From an uncultured Clostridia bacterium (lineage in GTDB: Bacteria > Bacillota > Clostridia > TANB77 > CAG-508): a stretch of DNA of 34,434 nt. The notes under the pieces were generated by a model. That model was not told where the DNA came from. It searched no databases and saw nothing but the letters and a program-made list of their open reading frames with translations. Numbering within the stretch: position 1 is the stretch's first letter; the number at the start of each line of letters is the position of its first letter. The stretch lies in the NCBI GenBank assembly GCA_947625415.1, contig CANQOG010000013.1, positions 1 through 34,434 on the forward strand, read 5' to 3'. This document shows, one piece after another, positions 1 through 8,603 of this stretch. Position numbers and translations under genes: made by a program.

Positions 1-628
1 CAGCATGGAAGAATAAGTGACGAGCGATAGCTCTGAAGCTAGCAGGAGAAGTAGCTGCGCCATTGTAACCTAATGCATTAGCTACATCTTTATTTGAGCC
101 AATATAACAGCTCATATCTACATTAGCTGCGGTATCTCTGCCTTCATAGATACCATGATCTAAATAATGGAAATATCCTTGTTCAGGAGTAAATCCTAAA
201 TTATGTAGATCTGGATTATTATCATTATACCAGATTACATCAAAATAAATTGATGTATATCTTTCTTCTTTATAACCTGTATTTACAAAATGATTATAAG
301 CAGCAACATAAGCATCTGCGTTTTTGCTTAAATCAGCATAATTATAACCAAAAGCTCTAATTAAATCTGCGTTATTTTGAATATAGTAGTCAACACTAAA
401 TAATGGGCTACTAATTCTTCCTTCTTTAATACCGTTATTCATAAAATGATTATATGCAGCATTATAATCATTTCCAACGGCTCTTGCAACGTCTGGATTC
501 ATGTAAAGATAATATTCAGCATCAAATACAATATCCTCAACAGTTGCGGCATCAGTTTTAGTTGCAAATAATGTAGTGAAGGCTAATACTACAACTAAAA
601 CGATTAGTAATTTGCTTAATTTTCTCAC
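1..628 (-). CDS. Secreted protein with ~50-residue FD-x-YY repeats (3'-truncated by window)
   Basis: The gene starts at GTG (626-628), preceded by GGAGGAAT with a 5-nt spacer, and runs off the left edge, so about 209 residues are visible. Residues 1-28 form a signal peptide: MRKLSK, a long Val/Leu/Ala core, then a probable cleavage near TDAA. After it come at least three related units of about 50 residues, each beginning with an aromatic pair (EYYLYMNPD, DYYIQNNAD, IWYNDNNPD) and ending in an NHF/HYL...G..EGR or EER motif. Such repeats occur in exported proteins of Firmicutes, but I know no biochemical function. No anchor or catalytic domain is visible in this part. It has its own strong promoter and follows the terminator of the NAGPA gene pair, so it is probably a separate transcript. 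The sequence shows export and the repeats; a cell-surface role is only inferred. Confidence 0.8.
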   Translation of the reverse strand, partial: MRKLSKLLIVLVVVLAFTTLFATKTDAATVEDIVFDAEYYLYMNPDVARAVGNDYNAAYNHFMNNGIKEGRISSPLFSVDYYIQNNADLIRAFGYNYADLSKNADAYVAAYNHFVNTGYKEERYTSIYFDVIWYNDNNPDLHNLGFTPEQGYFHYLDHGIYEGRDTAANVDMSCYIGSNKDVANALGYNGAATSPASFRAIARHLFFHA

Positions 629-678
629 AAAAAATTCCTCCTTTTTATATTTTTGTAAAATTTAGCTTTACGTGAATT

Positions 679-707
679 ATTATAACCTTTTACTTTTAAA
701 AATGCAA
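679..707 (-). promoter_or_regulatory. Sigma-A type promoter of the secreted repeat protein
   Basis: Read on the minus strand: -35 TTGCAT (702-707), a 17-nt spacer, and a perfect -10 TATAAT (679-684), about 50 nt before the GTG start. Confidence 0.8.
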
Positions 708-774
708 TAGTTTTTTACAAAATTTTCAAATTTTTTTAAATTTTCACAAAATCTCCACAACCCTTTAAAATACA

Positions 775-810
775 CAAAAAAGTGGACTGACGTTTTTATT
801 TTCAGTCCAC
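775..810 (-). terminator. Intrinsic terminator after the NAGPA gene pair
   Basis: A perfect 9-bp stem GTGGACTGA / TCAGTCCAC (802-810 with 782-790) with an 11-nt loop is followed on the minus strand by TTTTTTG. It lies 10 nt after the stop codon at 821. Confidence 0.93.
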
Positions 811-820
811 AACTTGTTAT

Positions 821-1816
821 TTAATTAACTAAACTACTATCCCCATTATTTCCACTGTCACTTTCTAAAATAAATGCACTAGCCACAGGTCTTGATCTAT
901 GTTCACCACTTAAAGCTGTTGGGTCATTAATCATTTTATCTCCTACTACTAACTGACAAGAAGTTCCTCCATCTAAGTTTGCAACATTAACTGCACCATA
1001 TCTTTGCATAATTTCTACAACTTCACCTAAAGTAGCTCCTTGTCCTTTTGTTCTATCACCATCAACACAAAGCAATAAAACTATTCCATCAGCTCTTTGA
1101 CCTATTGCGCTTCTAGCAGATCTTCCAGTAGGACCAAAAGCACCACTACCAGTCATTTTTTTAACTTCACCATTTACAACTAAATATGGGCCAAATGAAA
1201 TACAATCTCTAATTCCTCTTGAAACAACTGATTTAGAATCTAAATCTTCTAATATAAGTTTGTTATTGGCATCAAATCCAATAACTCCTCCCCTTGAATC
1301 TGGATATTTATCACTAACTAACATTCTATTCTTTGAAATTGTAAGCCCTAATGGTTCTTCTCCATCGCCATTATAATCTGGGTCAAGAAATCCTCCAGCA
1401 TTTATTCCAAGTAACGCATTATTATCAGATACCATCTTATCTACATATTCGCCAGCTGAACCTCTTTTTGAAGTAATAACAGCATGCATTCTTTGAGGCT
1501 CATATACAGCAACTAGATAACCTTTAAATTTACTTCCACTAACAGGAATAATTTTATAATCATTATTATTACTATATCTTTCTAAAATCTGTCTTTCTGT
1601 TTCGCTTAATTCTGGATATTCTAAATATGTAACTTCATCTTCTTTAGGATTATCATCTTCACTAGAATTGCTCATTGTATCTACTTTAGGAGCAGATTTT
1701 GGTACTACGCCTTTATTTTCTGTTGCATAATAATAACCAACTCCAACACCACCAGCAATAACAATAAGAATTAAGATTAAAAGTCCATTTCCTTTCTTTT
1801 TCTTCTTTTTACTCAT
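821..1816 (-). CDS. Membrane-anchored phosphodiester glycosidase (NAGPA domain) family protein
   Basis: 331 residues. I chose the ATG at 1814-1816 because CCTCC on the plus strand (an AGGAGG-like SD on the coding strand) lies 10 nt upstream; an ATG 12 codons further upstream would overlap the previous gene. The N-terminus is MSK plus a run of lysines, followed by one membrane helix (about residues 11-30), so the enzyme domain is probably outside the cell. A linker is followed by the NAGPA fold (PF09992 type), recognised by GINAGGF, the LLCVDGDR strand and the C-terminal ANLDGGTS motif. Known family members cleave phosphodiester-linked sugars (human uncovering enzyme); bacterial substrates are mostly unknown, with exopolysaccharide or teichoic-type polymers as guesses. 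It is the second gene of a pair with a paralogue 28 nt upstream and is followed by a clear terminator. Confidence 0.88.
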   Translation of the reverse strand: MSKKKKKKGNGLLILILIVIAGGVGVGYYYATENKGVVPKSAPKVDTMSNSSEDDNPKEDEVTYLEYPELSETERQILERYSNNNDYKIIPVSGSKFKGYLVAVYEPQRMHAVITSKRGSAGEYVDKMVSDNNALLGINAGGFLDPDYNGDGEEPLGLTISKNRMLVSDKYPDSRGGVIGFDANNKLILEDLDSKSVVSRGIRDCISFGPYLVVNGEVKKMTGSGAFGPTGRSARSAIGQRADGIVLLLCVDGDRTKGQGATLGEVVEIMQRYGAVNVANLDGGTSCQLVVGDKMINDPTALSGEHRSRPVASAFILESDSGNNGDSSLVN

Positions 1817-1844
1817 ATAGTCTAATCCTCCTTTTGTAAATCGG

Positions 1845-3059
1845 CTATTCATCTTCTGTAACAGTTGTTTCCTTTGGAGCTAAATAAAATCCAGTTGGAA
1901 TCCATCTTGTTTTATGAGCGCCTGTAGAATCTATTGGGTCATTTATCATTTCTCCTTCTACTATCATAACACTAGAAGTTCCACCATCTAAATTTGCAGC
2001 ATTTATTGCCTCATATCTTTGCATTATCTCTATTTCATCATTTAAATCAATTCCTTGTTTTAAACCTGTTCTTCCATCTACAACTAAAAATAAGACAACT
2101 CCATCAGCTCTTTGACCAATAACAGTTCTTGGAGCAATTCCCCAACCACCATTTCCATAGACTTTAGAAGCTTCTCCATTAGTTATTATAAATGGTCCAA
2201 ATGAAACGCAATCTCTAATTCCAAGTTTTTCAGCTTCAGCTTTTGTACAACTTGTTGTTAATATTAACTGGTCATCATTATTAAAACCAATAATTCCACC
2301 ATCTTTTTTATAGCTATCAGCCCACATAACTTTTCCATTTGAAATTACAACTCCAAGAGGAATAGCTCCATTGCTACTTAAACCTGGATCATAAAAACCT
2401 CCTCCATTTATAGCAACTAGAGCATCTACCCTTTTTGCCATGTCTTTAATATATTCTCCTCTTGAACCTAAATATTTAGAAGTAACTGAATGAACTCTTG
2501 AAGGGTCATATATTACAGCTAAATATCCATCAAACGTTCTTCCTGAACTTAACTTTTCATTATTAAATTCAATAATTTTATAATCAAGATGATTAGTATC
2601 TCTTTCTAATATTTGACGTTCATATTCATTTTTATATGTAATTTTTCCGGTAGAACTACTTTCTCCAACTTGATCCATAGTATATAAACTTGCATCTGTA
2701 GGAGTTTTACTTTCTTCTATAGTATTTTGAGACATTACAAAAGCTATTGTTGGTTCATCATAAAACCATCTAGCATAATATTGATGACTCATAGACATTT
2801 CAGCAGTAGTTATAAACCAATCTCTAAATTTAGTACTTGGTCCATAAACTATTATTAAACCAATATAAAAGCAAACTGTTCCTAAAATAAAATTAAATAT
2901 AAAAAACTTTTTTAATATTGCTCTTTCTTTCTTAGCATTTGCTCTATTTTTTTTCTCATCTTTTAAATCTTGTTTTTCTTTTTGAATTACTTTATCTACT
3001 TCTTTTATATCATTTTCCTTTATATTTATATTACCAATTCTAGCTTTTTTTCTATCCAT
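1845..3059 (-). CDS. Membrane-anchored phosphodiester glycosidase (NAGPA domain) family protein, paralogue
   Basis: 404 residues from the ATG at 3057-3059, about 11 nt after AAAGGA; another ATG lies four codons upstream, on top of that SD. A long, highly charged cytoplasmic N-terminus (about 50 residues rich in Lys/Glu) precedes a single membrane helix (about residues 50-71), then an external linker and a NAGPA domain with the motifs INGGGFYDPG, LVVDGR and ANLDGGTSS. It shares with the downstream gene the block ERQILER...DYKII before the domain and most of the domain, so the two arose by tandem duplication. The lysine-rich N-terminal extension is not present in its neighbour. A strong promoter at 3102-3130 drives both genes. 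The substrate is unknown. Confidence 0.88.
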   Translation of the reverse strand: MDRKKARIGNINIKENDIKEVDKVIQKEKQDLKDEKKNRANAKKERAILKKFFIFNFILGTVCFYIGLIIVYGPSTKFRDWFITTAEMSMSHQYYARWFYDEPTIAFVMSQNTIEESKTPTDASLYTMDQVGESSSTGKITYKNEYERQILERDTNHLDYKIIEFNNEKLSSGRTFDGYLAVIYDPSRVHSVTSKYLGSRGEYIKDMAKRVDALVAINGGGFYDPGLSSNGAIPLGVVISNGKVMWADSYKKDGGIIGFNNDDQLILTTSCTKAEAEKLGIRDCVSFGPFIITNGEASKVYGNGGWGIAPRTVIGQRADGVVLFLVVDGRTGLKQGIDLNDEIEIMQRYEAINAANLDGGTSSVMIVEGEMINDPIDSTGAHKTRWIPTGFYLAPKETTVTEDE

Positions 3060-3101
3060 TATTAAATTCATCCTTTATAAGAAATTCGATTTATGAAATT
3101 A

Positions 3102-3130
3102 ATTATAATATTAATCTGACTTAATATCAA
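3102..3130 (-). promoter_or_regulatory. Sigma-A type promoter of the NAGPA gene pair
   Basis: Minus strand: -35 TTGATA (3125-3130), 17-nt spacer, -10 TATAAT (3102-3107). It lies just after the stop codon of rho. Confidence 0.85.
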
Positions 3131-3137
3131 TAGAAAT

Positions 3138-4391
3138 TTAAAAATTATTGCTATCTAGTTTATCTTGAATAGCGGATAAAAATTCATCATTATTTTTAGT
3201 GTTTGTAATAAGTTCCATAACTTTCTCTGTCATATCAACTGACTGCATACTTGAAATTGCTCTTCTTAATTTATAAATTATCGCTAACTCTTCTTTTGGA
3301 ATCAATAATTCTTCACGTCTTGTTCCAGACTTATTAATATCAATAGCTGGGAAAATTCTTCTTTCAGATAAATTTCTACTTAAATGAACTTCCATATTAC
3401 CAGTTCCTTTAAACTCTTCAAAAATTACATCATCCATTCTACTTCCAGTTTCAACCAAAGCTGTTCCTAGAATTGTTAAACTTCCAGCATTTTCTGTATT
3501 TCTAGCAGCTCCAAAAAAACGTTTTGGCTTATATAATGCGCTTGGGTCAAAACCTCCTGATAAAGTTTTTCCAGAAGAAGGAATAACTAAATTATAAGCT
3601 CTAGCTAATCTTGTTATACTATCTAATAAAATTACAACATCTCTATGTTGTTCTGTAAGTCTTTTTGCTCTTTCTAAAACCATTTCAGCAACTTTAACAT
3701 GATGCTCTGGTTGTTCATCAAAAGTAGAATAAATTACTTCACCTTTTACAGAGCGCTTCATATCAGTAACTTCTTCTGGTCTTTCATCAATTAGTAAAAC
3801 TATAAGTTCACATTCAGGATTATTTTCTGAAATACTATTTGCAATTTTCTTTAAAATTGTTGTTTTACCAACTTTAGGAGGAGCAACTATCATTCCTCTT
3901 TGCCCTTTTCCAATTGGAGATAAAATATCCATAATTCTCATTGTATAATCTTCAGCTTTTGTTTCTAACTTTAACTTTTTATTTGGATAAATTGGAATAA
4001 GCTCATCAAATTTTTTCCTTTTCATCGCATTTTCTGGATGTTCCCCATTTACTTCGCCAACATATATTAAAGCTGGAAACTTTTCAGATTCTTTAGGAAT
4101 TCTCATAATTCCTTTAACTTTATCTCCTGTATCTAATCTAAATCTTTTAATTTGAACTGGTGAAACATAAACATCTTTTGATGTTGATAAATAATTATCT
4201 CCACGTAAAAATCCATATCCATCTGGTAATAGTTCTAAAATTCCTTCTACATATTTGTCATTTTCACTAGTTAAGTTGTATCTTCCTTGACTATCAACAA
4301 TATCTTGTTCTAGTTCTTCTTCAGATACATCACTTACCATACTTTCAATTTTTTCTTCTTCAATATTAATATTATCATCTTTAATTTTCAT
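3138..4391 (-). CDS. rho: Transcription termination factor Rho
   Basis: 417 residues, the usual length for Firmicute Rho. Rho is a hexameric RNA-dependent helicase that ends transcription at untranslated RNA. An acidic N-terminus is followed by the cold-shock-like primary RNA-binding domain (about residues 48-110, with [10 protein letters not shown]). The RecA-type motor domain has the Walker A loop APPKVGKTT near residue 172, the Walker B strand ending [13 protein letters not shown], the Q-loop region [19 protein letters not shown], and the conserved [20 protein letters not shown]. No SD lies directly before the ATG, which is preceded by seven A residues; the nearest SD-like sequence is separated from it by a hairpin (see 4404-4425). 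It follows divIC on the same strand after a terminator-like stem. Confidence 0.97.
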   Translation of the reverse strand: MKIKDDNINIEEEKIESMVSDVSEEELEQDIVDSQGRYNLTSENDKYVEGILELLPDGYGFLRGDNYLSTSKDVYVSPVQIKRFRLDTGDKVKGIMRIPKESEKFPALIYVGEVNGEHPENAMKRKKFDELIPIYPNKKLKLETKAEDYTMRIMDILSPIGKGQRGMIVAPPKVGKTTILKKIANSISENNPECELIVLLIDERPEEVTDMKRSVKGEVIYSTFDEQPEHHVKVAEMVLERAKRLTEQHRDVVILLDSITRLARAYNLVIPSSGKTLSGGFDPSALYKPKRFFGAARNTENAGSLTILGTALVETGSRMDDVIFEEFKGTGNMEVHLSRNLSERRIFPAIDINKSGTRREELLIPKEELAIIYKLRRAISSMQSVDMTEKVMELITNTKNNDEFLSAIQDKLDSNNF

Positions 4392-4403
4392 TTTTTTTAC
4401 ACT

Positions 4404-4435
4404 ATATGATTTTAAAAAATCATATTCCTTTCTTT
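4404..4435 (-). promoter_or_regulatory. rho leader: SD-like sequence followed by a hairpin before the start codon
   Basis: On the minus strand AAAGAAAGGA (4426-4435) is followed at once by a perfect inverted repeat (arms 4416-4425 and 4404-4413), then by about 12 nt up to the rho ATG. The first arm also contains ATG ATT TTT TAA, a possible three-codon ORF. The hairpin would bring the SD close to the rho start, or it may regulate initiation. Function is inferred. Confidence 0.4.
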
Positions 4436-4437
4436 AA

Positions 4438-4465
4438 AAAATATTTTTTGTTTTCTGATTTTCAA
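4438..4465 (-). promoter_or_regulatory. Possible rho promoter
   Basis: Minus strand TTGAAA (4460-4465), 16-nt spacer, TATTTT (4438-4443). It is the best match between the divIC stem and rho, but the region is almost pure A/T, so chance matches are likely. Confidence 0.3.
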
Positions 4466-4492
4466 TTTTAAAATTTACATTGGAAATTTAAA

Positions 4493-4556
4493 AAGAAAAA
4501 AATCTTCTTCAATAGATTTTAAGCTTGAATAAATAAAAATAGCTTAAAATCTATTG
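4493..4556 (-). terminator. Terminator-like stem overlapping the divIC stop codon
   Basis: A perfect 15-bp stem (4542-4556 with 4510-4524) and a 17-nt loop are followed on the minus strand by AAGAAG and then seven T. The first arm includes the last codon and the TAG stop of the divIC-like gene. The U-tract begins several bases after the stem, so it may be partial. Confidence 0.65.
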
Positions 4557-4826
4557 AGCGATATAAACACGTTCATTTGGATAATACATATCCATTTTAT
4601 CTCTAGCTTGCTCTTCTATATATTCAGGAGACTCCATATTGCCCTGTTCTTTCTTTAGTTCTTCTTGTTCTGACTTGAGTTCATTTATCTGGGTTTTGTA
4701 ATAAGCTTGTTCAGACTCATATTTGTCCAACTTTTTCTGCTGATTTACAAAATAAATTATAGTATAAATAACAATAACCAAGATAAGTATTCTACAAATC
4801 TTTTTAGATTTAAAGATATTTCTCAA
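4551..4826 (-). CDS. Septum formation initiator (DivIC/FtsB family)
   Basis: 91 residues. A small bitopic division protein: short basic N-terminus, one membrane helix (about residues 12-27), a coiled coil (about 30-62, QQKKLDKYESEQ onward) and the family's C-terminal signature EYIEEQARDKMDMYYPNE. Members form the FtsB/FtsL/FtsQ (DivIC/FtsL/DivIB) complex that activates septal wall synthesis. I prefer the TTG at 4824-4826, 8 nt after AAGGAG; a GTG three codons upstream overlaps that SD and the yabQ stop. The order yabP-yabQ-divIC matches Bacillus and many Clostridia, so this is most likely the DivIC orthologue. Confidence 0.9.
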   Translation of the reverse strand: MRNIFKSKKICRILILVIVIYTIIYFVNQQKKLDKYESEQAYYKTQINELKSEQEELKKEQGNMESPEYIEEQARDKMDMYYPNERVYIAQ

Positions 4827-4831
4827 TATTG

Positions 4832-5239
4832 TCACTCCTTTGTTCTAGTTTTACCTAAAACCGTTAAAAAAACATTGTTTACGAATTTAATTGGTTTTTT
4901 TAATAATCTTAATATATTTATAAAGATTATTTTTATCAACCTGAAAATTACGTTAATTATTATAACACAACTTTCTGATATTGTCAAAGCATAAATTAAA
5001 ATTCCAGAAAAAGTGCTAAAAATCAAGTAAAAACGCATATCCCCACTATTAAAAACTACAACACTTCTAAAAAATAAGAAGCCTGATATTAATAAAAATA
5101 TTATATCTTGTAAATCTACCAAAATCTTATTTGTTTTAAAGGTTTTTCTAAAGCCTCTAAATAAATCAAATATAAATCCTATAAATAAACCAATTATAAA
5201 GAACAAGCAAAAATTTCTAGATTGCTCAGCAACACTCAT
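4832..5239 (-). CDS. yabQ: Spore cortex biosynthesis protein YabQ
   Basis: 135 residues with about four membrane helices. The first helix is followed by the family pattern GFIFDLFRGFRKTFKTN, and a later helix ends YALTISES. YabQ of Bacillus subtilis sits in the outer forespore membrane and is needed for spore cortex formation. It lies 15 nt after yabP and next to the divIC-like gene, the same gene order as in Bacillus. The ATG at 5237-5239 has an AAAGGA some 12 nt upstream. Together with sigK and yabP it shows that the organism can probably sporulate. Confidence 0.92.
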   Translation of the reverse strand: MSVAEQSRNFCLFFIIGLFIGFIFDLFRGFRKTFKTNKILVDLQDIIFLLISGFLFFRSVVVFNSGDMRFYLIFSTFSGILIYALTISESCVIIINVIFRLIKIIFINILRLLKKPIKFVNNVFLTVLGKTRTKE

Positions 5240-5254
5240 AAGTTTTATTTTCCT

Positions 5255-5557
5255 TTACTTAAATATTTTATTTAAAAAGGAATTTCCTTTTCCTCCTTTC
5301 TTTTCTGAACCTGCTTCTGAATATATAAGTGTACTAATTGTTCCGTCAATTGAAACATCTAAAGTATCAATACTTAACTTATTAATTCTTAAATTCTCTC
5401 CTTTAATTGTCAAAAGCCCAAGTTCTGTTTCCAAAATAACCATTTGGTCATCAAAACTTAATACATCTTTAACTCCACTAATATTAAGTTTTTCACGGTT
5501 TTCCAAATAAATATTTTGATTTGATATACTTGTGGTCTTTTTGTCCTCAATAATCAT
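5255..5557 (-). CDS. yabP: Sporulation protein YabP
   Basis: 100 residues. The N-terminal part has the YabP/YqfC signature: a NREKLNISGVKDVLSFDD segment followed by LETELGLLTIKGENLRINKLSIDTLDVSIDGTI (given here in overlapping family blocks). YabP is a mother-cell protein needed for spore cortex assembly and acts with YabQ. The C-terminal tail is Lys/Gly rich (EKKGGKGNSFLNKIFK). A strong SD (AAAGGAGGAA) precedes the ATG at 5555-5557. It is the first gene of the yabP-yabQ-divIC cluster and lies just downstream of the lysC terminator. Confidence 0.88.
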   Translation of the reverse strand: MIIEDKKTTSISNQNIYLENREKLNISGVKDVLSFDDQMVILETELGLLTIKGENLRINKLSIDTLDVSIDGTISTLIYSEAGSEKKGGKGNSFLNKIFK

Positions 5558-5577
5558 TTAAATTTTCCTCCTTTGCA

Positions 5578-5621
5578 ATAAAAAAACAATATATTAGTTT
5601 ATATGAACTAATATATTGTTT
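5578..5621 (-). terminator. Intrinsic terminator of lysC
   Basis: A perfect 16-bp stem (5606-5621 with 5584-5599) and a 6-nt loop are followed on the minus strand by a T-run (5576-5583). It lies 10 nt after the corrected lysC stop and just before the yabP SD. Confidence 0.88.
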
Positions 5622-5631
5622 TATTACTAAT

Positions 5632-6842
5632 TTATTTAAAAAACTTTTTATAAATAGCGCTAACTGCTAAATTAGCCTCTTCAATATCTACAAGAACAGA
5701 AATCTTAATTTCTGAAGTTGTTACCATGTGCATATTAATATTTTTTTCATATAAAGCCTCAAACATTTTTGCAGCAACACCGAGGTTTATTAGCTATTCC
5801 AACACCAATTATTGAAACTTTAGAAAGATTTTCATTGTGAGTTACTTCTTGAAATTTAAGCTTTTCTTTATTTTTTTCCAAGACCTTAAGTGTTTTATTC
5901 AAATCTATTGTATTTACAGTAAATGTAATATTCTTAGAAAATGTCTCTCCAAAAGCTTGAACGATAATATCAACATTTATATTACTTTCAGCAAGAATAT
6001 TAAATAACTCATAAGTTTTTCCTATTTTATTTTCAAGTCCAACTACTGTAATTCTTGAAATGTTATCATCTTTTGCAACACCATTAATTACTAAATCTTC
6101 TAAAGATTTTTGACTTGAGACTAAACTTCCTTTATTTATTTTCTCAAAAGTTGATTTAACATATATAGGAACATTATATTTTTTTCCAATTTCAACACAT
6201 CTATTATGAAGAACTTTTGCCCCTAAACTTGCCATCTCTAGCATTTCATCATAAGAAATATTATCGATCTTTTTAGGATTTTCTATAATTCTAGGATCTG
6301 TTACAAAAACCCCATCAACATCTGTAAATATATCACATCTTTCAGCATTTAAAGTTGCAGCAAGCGCAACAGCTGTTGTATCTGAACCACCACGCCCTAA
6401 TGTAGTTATATTCAAATTCTCATCTACACCTTGAAATCCAGCTACTATAACAATGTTTCCACTGTCTAGTAAATCTCTTATAGCATCTTTATTTATATAT
6501 CTTATTCTGCTGTTTCCAAAATCACTATTTGTTACTATTGGAATTTGCCAACCTGTTTGTGAAACAGCTTTATATCCTTTTTCTTGTAATAGCATTGCAA
6601 GTTTGGAAATTGTTATTTGCTCTCCAGTAGAAACTAAAACATCATGTTCTCTAGGATTTGCATTATCTGTTATTTCCTTCTCTTCTGAAATTAATCTATC
6701 AGTAGTCTTTCCGTTGAGCAGACACAACTACTACAACATCTTTTCCTTTTTCTTTCTCTTCTAAAATTTTACTTACTACTTGATTTAATTTCTCTACATT
6801 TGCAACGCTACTTCCTCCGAATTTTTGAACAATAATTCCCAT
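5632..6842 (-). CDS. lysC: Aspartate kinase, read through two +1 frameshifts at CGG
   Basis: Aspartokinase phosphorylates L-aspartate, the first step to lysine/diaminopimelate, threonine and methionine. The gene is in three frames; skipping the C of two in-frame CGG codons gives one protein of 402 residues, the normal length. It begins MGIIVQKFGGSSVA (kinase lysine motif). Site 1 restores the family motif SAQGKTTD (Gly44); site 2 restores IANKPGVAAKMF in the second ACT domain (Gly354). Between them lie TTLGRGGSDTTAVALA and FTDVDGVFVTDPR, and ACT domains occupy about residues 260-402. Without the shifts translation would stop 3 and 6 codons after the sites. The start ATG at 6840-6842 has AGAAGG upstream. 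No lysine riboswitch or T-box is visible in the leader, which holds a near-palindrome at about 6866-6895. Confidence 0.93.
5780..5782 (-). other. CGG +1 frameshift site, lysC site 2
   Basis: Reading CCT CGG TGT leads to a stop after 6 more codons. Skipping the C at 5782 gives CCT GGT GTT GCT GCA, i.e. the ACT-domain motif KPGVAAK, and the frame then continues to the stop at 5632. Confidence 0.92.
6711..6713 (-). other. CGG +1 frameshift site, lysC site 1
   Basis: Reading CAA CGG AAA GAC TAC TGA stops at once. Skipping the C at 6713 gives CAA GGA AAG ACT ACT GAT, i.e. the conserved aspartokinase motif QGKTTD. Confidence 0.93.
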
Positions 6843-6908
6843 TGCTTATTTACCTTCTTATTTTATTAAACATAAATAGTAAATTTAATTAAATATTACT
6901 ATTATTAT

Positions 6909-6938
6909 ATTATATTAAAAATTTTAAAGTTATGTTAA
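6909..6938 (-). promoter_or_regulatory. Possible lysC promoter
   Basis: Minus strand TTAACA (6933-6938), 18-nt spacer, TATAAT (6909-6914). A second overlapping TATAAT lies at 6904-6909. The AT-rich context lowers confidence. Confidence 0.45.
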
Positions 6939-6940
6939 GT

Positions 6941-8589
6941 TTATTCATTTTGATTATTTTTGATACAATAAAAACACCATAACAATGTTAAAGGAATTGT
7001 ATAAATTACTGGGTATAAATATCTTGCGCCTTCTTCATTATATGAAGCACTTAATGGCGAAAACCATATTCCCAAAACAATTGATAATATTAGCGGTATC
7101 AAAACCACAAAAGATTTTACATTATTACAATTTTTTCTATATTTTATTGTTGTAATAATTAGAAATACTGGAGCAAGTGTTGCCCAAAATCCCCAAGAAA
7201 AAATCTTTCCTATAACTTTTATATTATATATTTTGTCATAAAGATTAGATATAAAATCCGAACTCTTTTTGAAAAAGCCATATCTATAAACAACATCTTC
7301 ACTTACAAAAGTATTATCAATCCTATCATGATTTTCTTTCATACTAACTAAAGGTTTATATTTTAAAGTTGAAAATGAACCACAAGCCATTGAACAAAAT
7401 GCTCCAACATAAGCATCTGGATGTCTTAATCCTTGAATTAACCATACTTTAATATAGTTATTATATTCACCATCATTAGCTCTTTGCTTATAACCTTTTA
7501 CATAATCAGCATTTACAGGATTATATTTCTTACTTAAGCTTTTAAGTCTAAAAACTCCAAAAATCTTCTTTAATACAACTTCTTCGTTATCAAGAATATC
7601 ATTTGGATATTTTTTAACATAATTTGCTGTTTGCTGAAAAAACATTGAAAACTTTTCTTGCTTTCCACCAGCTTCAAACAATTTAGGCTCAATTATTAAC
7701 ATATATACTAACAATATTGCAATTATAAAACCTAATTTCTTAACATTTTTAAACTCAAAAAATATTAAAAATGCAAAAGATAAAATTACTAAATATCCAC
7801 CAAATTTCTTTGTTAATAAACATAACATTGAAAGCAAAAAAGTTGTAATAAAGCCTTTAAAACTTTTCAAAAATTCTCCGTTTTGTTCTAACAATTTCTA
7901 TAAAGTTTATCATAAATAATACATAAGCCCATGAAAAAATTGCATCTTTTGAAATAGTCTGAACTGCAAGTGGAAATATAGGAATCACACAATATAACAA
8001 AAGTATTATTGTTAAAATTTTATTATTAAGATTTAATTTTTTCTTTGAATAATAAATTGTGTATGCAAAAGAAAAAGCCGTAATAAGCGCTTGTAATATA
8101 ACATAAATAAAAAATGCCATTTGCCATTTAACAGAATATTTTGATTTAGCAATTCCTATAATAATAAATCCCATTACAAATGTGTCAAAAAATGGATGGT
8201 CATTTGCAACATTTTCATAATAATATTGACTTAATTGTGACCAAGTATCATTTATGAGTGTTCCTGGAAACATTCCAATTAAAACTGGTAACCAAAAAAC
8301 TAATATTATTAATGTTAAAACAGGCAAAGTATATTTTCCGCGAATAAAGCTTTTCAAATTTTGAATTCATATTCGAAAGTTTTACCATTAGAAATCTAAA
8401 AAATATTGCCAAAATAAGAAAAATAATTCCATAAACTAAGCCTTTTCCAAAAAGGCCTACTGAATAATTTAATTTAAAATTTTCTAAAAATTTATTTGAA
8501 GCCACAACTGCTTGACCTAAAACTAAGCAAACAATTATATCAACATATATATTCTTAAATATTTTTTCGAGTACTTTTAATTTACTCAC
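6941..8589 (-). CDS. Polytopic membrane protein (DUF6020-like), read through two +1 frameshifts at CGG
   Basis: Three reading frames join into one protein of 548 residues when the C of two in-frame CGG codons is skipped (Gly84 and Gly237). The result has about a dozen hydrophobic helices. The third predicted segment contains GMFPGTLINDTWSQL followed by NDHPFFDT, a pattern I associate with the DUF6020 membrane family; a large external loop (about residues 320-440) precedes the last helices. The family has no known activity, although the layout resembles GT-C glycosyltransferases. The start is GTG at 8587-8589 with AAGGGAG 7 nt upstream. It lies 14 nt after mscL and is probably cotranscribed with it. 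Both frame joins fall in cytoplasm-facing or loop segments (KLYSGKYTLP and VRTKGEFLKS), so the fused reading is smooth. Confidence 0.82.
7878..7880 (-). other. CGG +1 frameshift site, DUF6020-like site 2
   Basis: AAA CGG AGA leads to a stop after 6 more codons. Skipping the C at 7880 gives AAA GGA GAA TTT and enters the 312-codon downstream frame. Confidence 0.9.
8338..8340 (-). other. CGG +1 frameshift site, DUF6020-like site 1
   Basis: TCG CGG AAA: skipping the C at 8340 gives TCG GGA AAA TAT ACT and enters the downstream frame, joining two hydrophobic parts of the same membrane protein. Confidence 0.88.
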
Positions 8590-8603
8590 AACTAAACTCC
8601 CTT

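Noticed and set aside
4707-4994. Plus-strand open frames such as this one and others opposite lysC, carB and the LRR gene
   Set aside because: They lie antisense to well-supported genes, lack good SDs and domains, and reflect the AT-rich complement of coding sequence.
6843-6940. Lysine riboswitch or T-box before lysC
   Set aside because: The 98-nt leader is too short and has none of the conserved cores; only an A/T palindrome is present.
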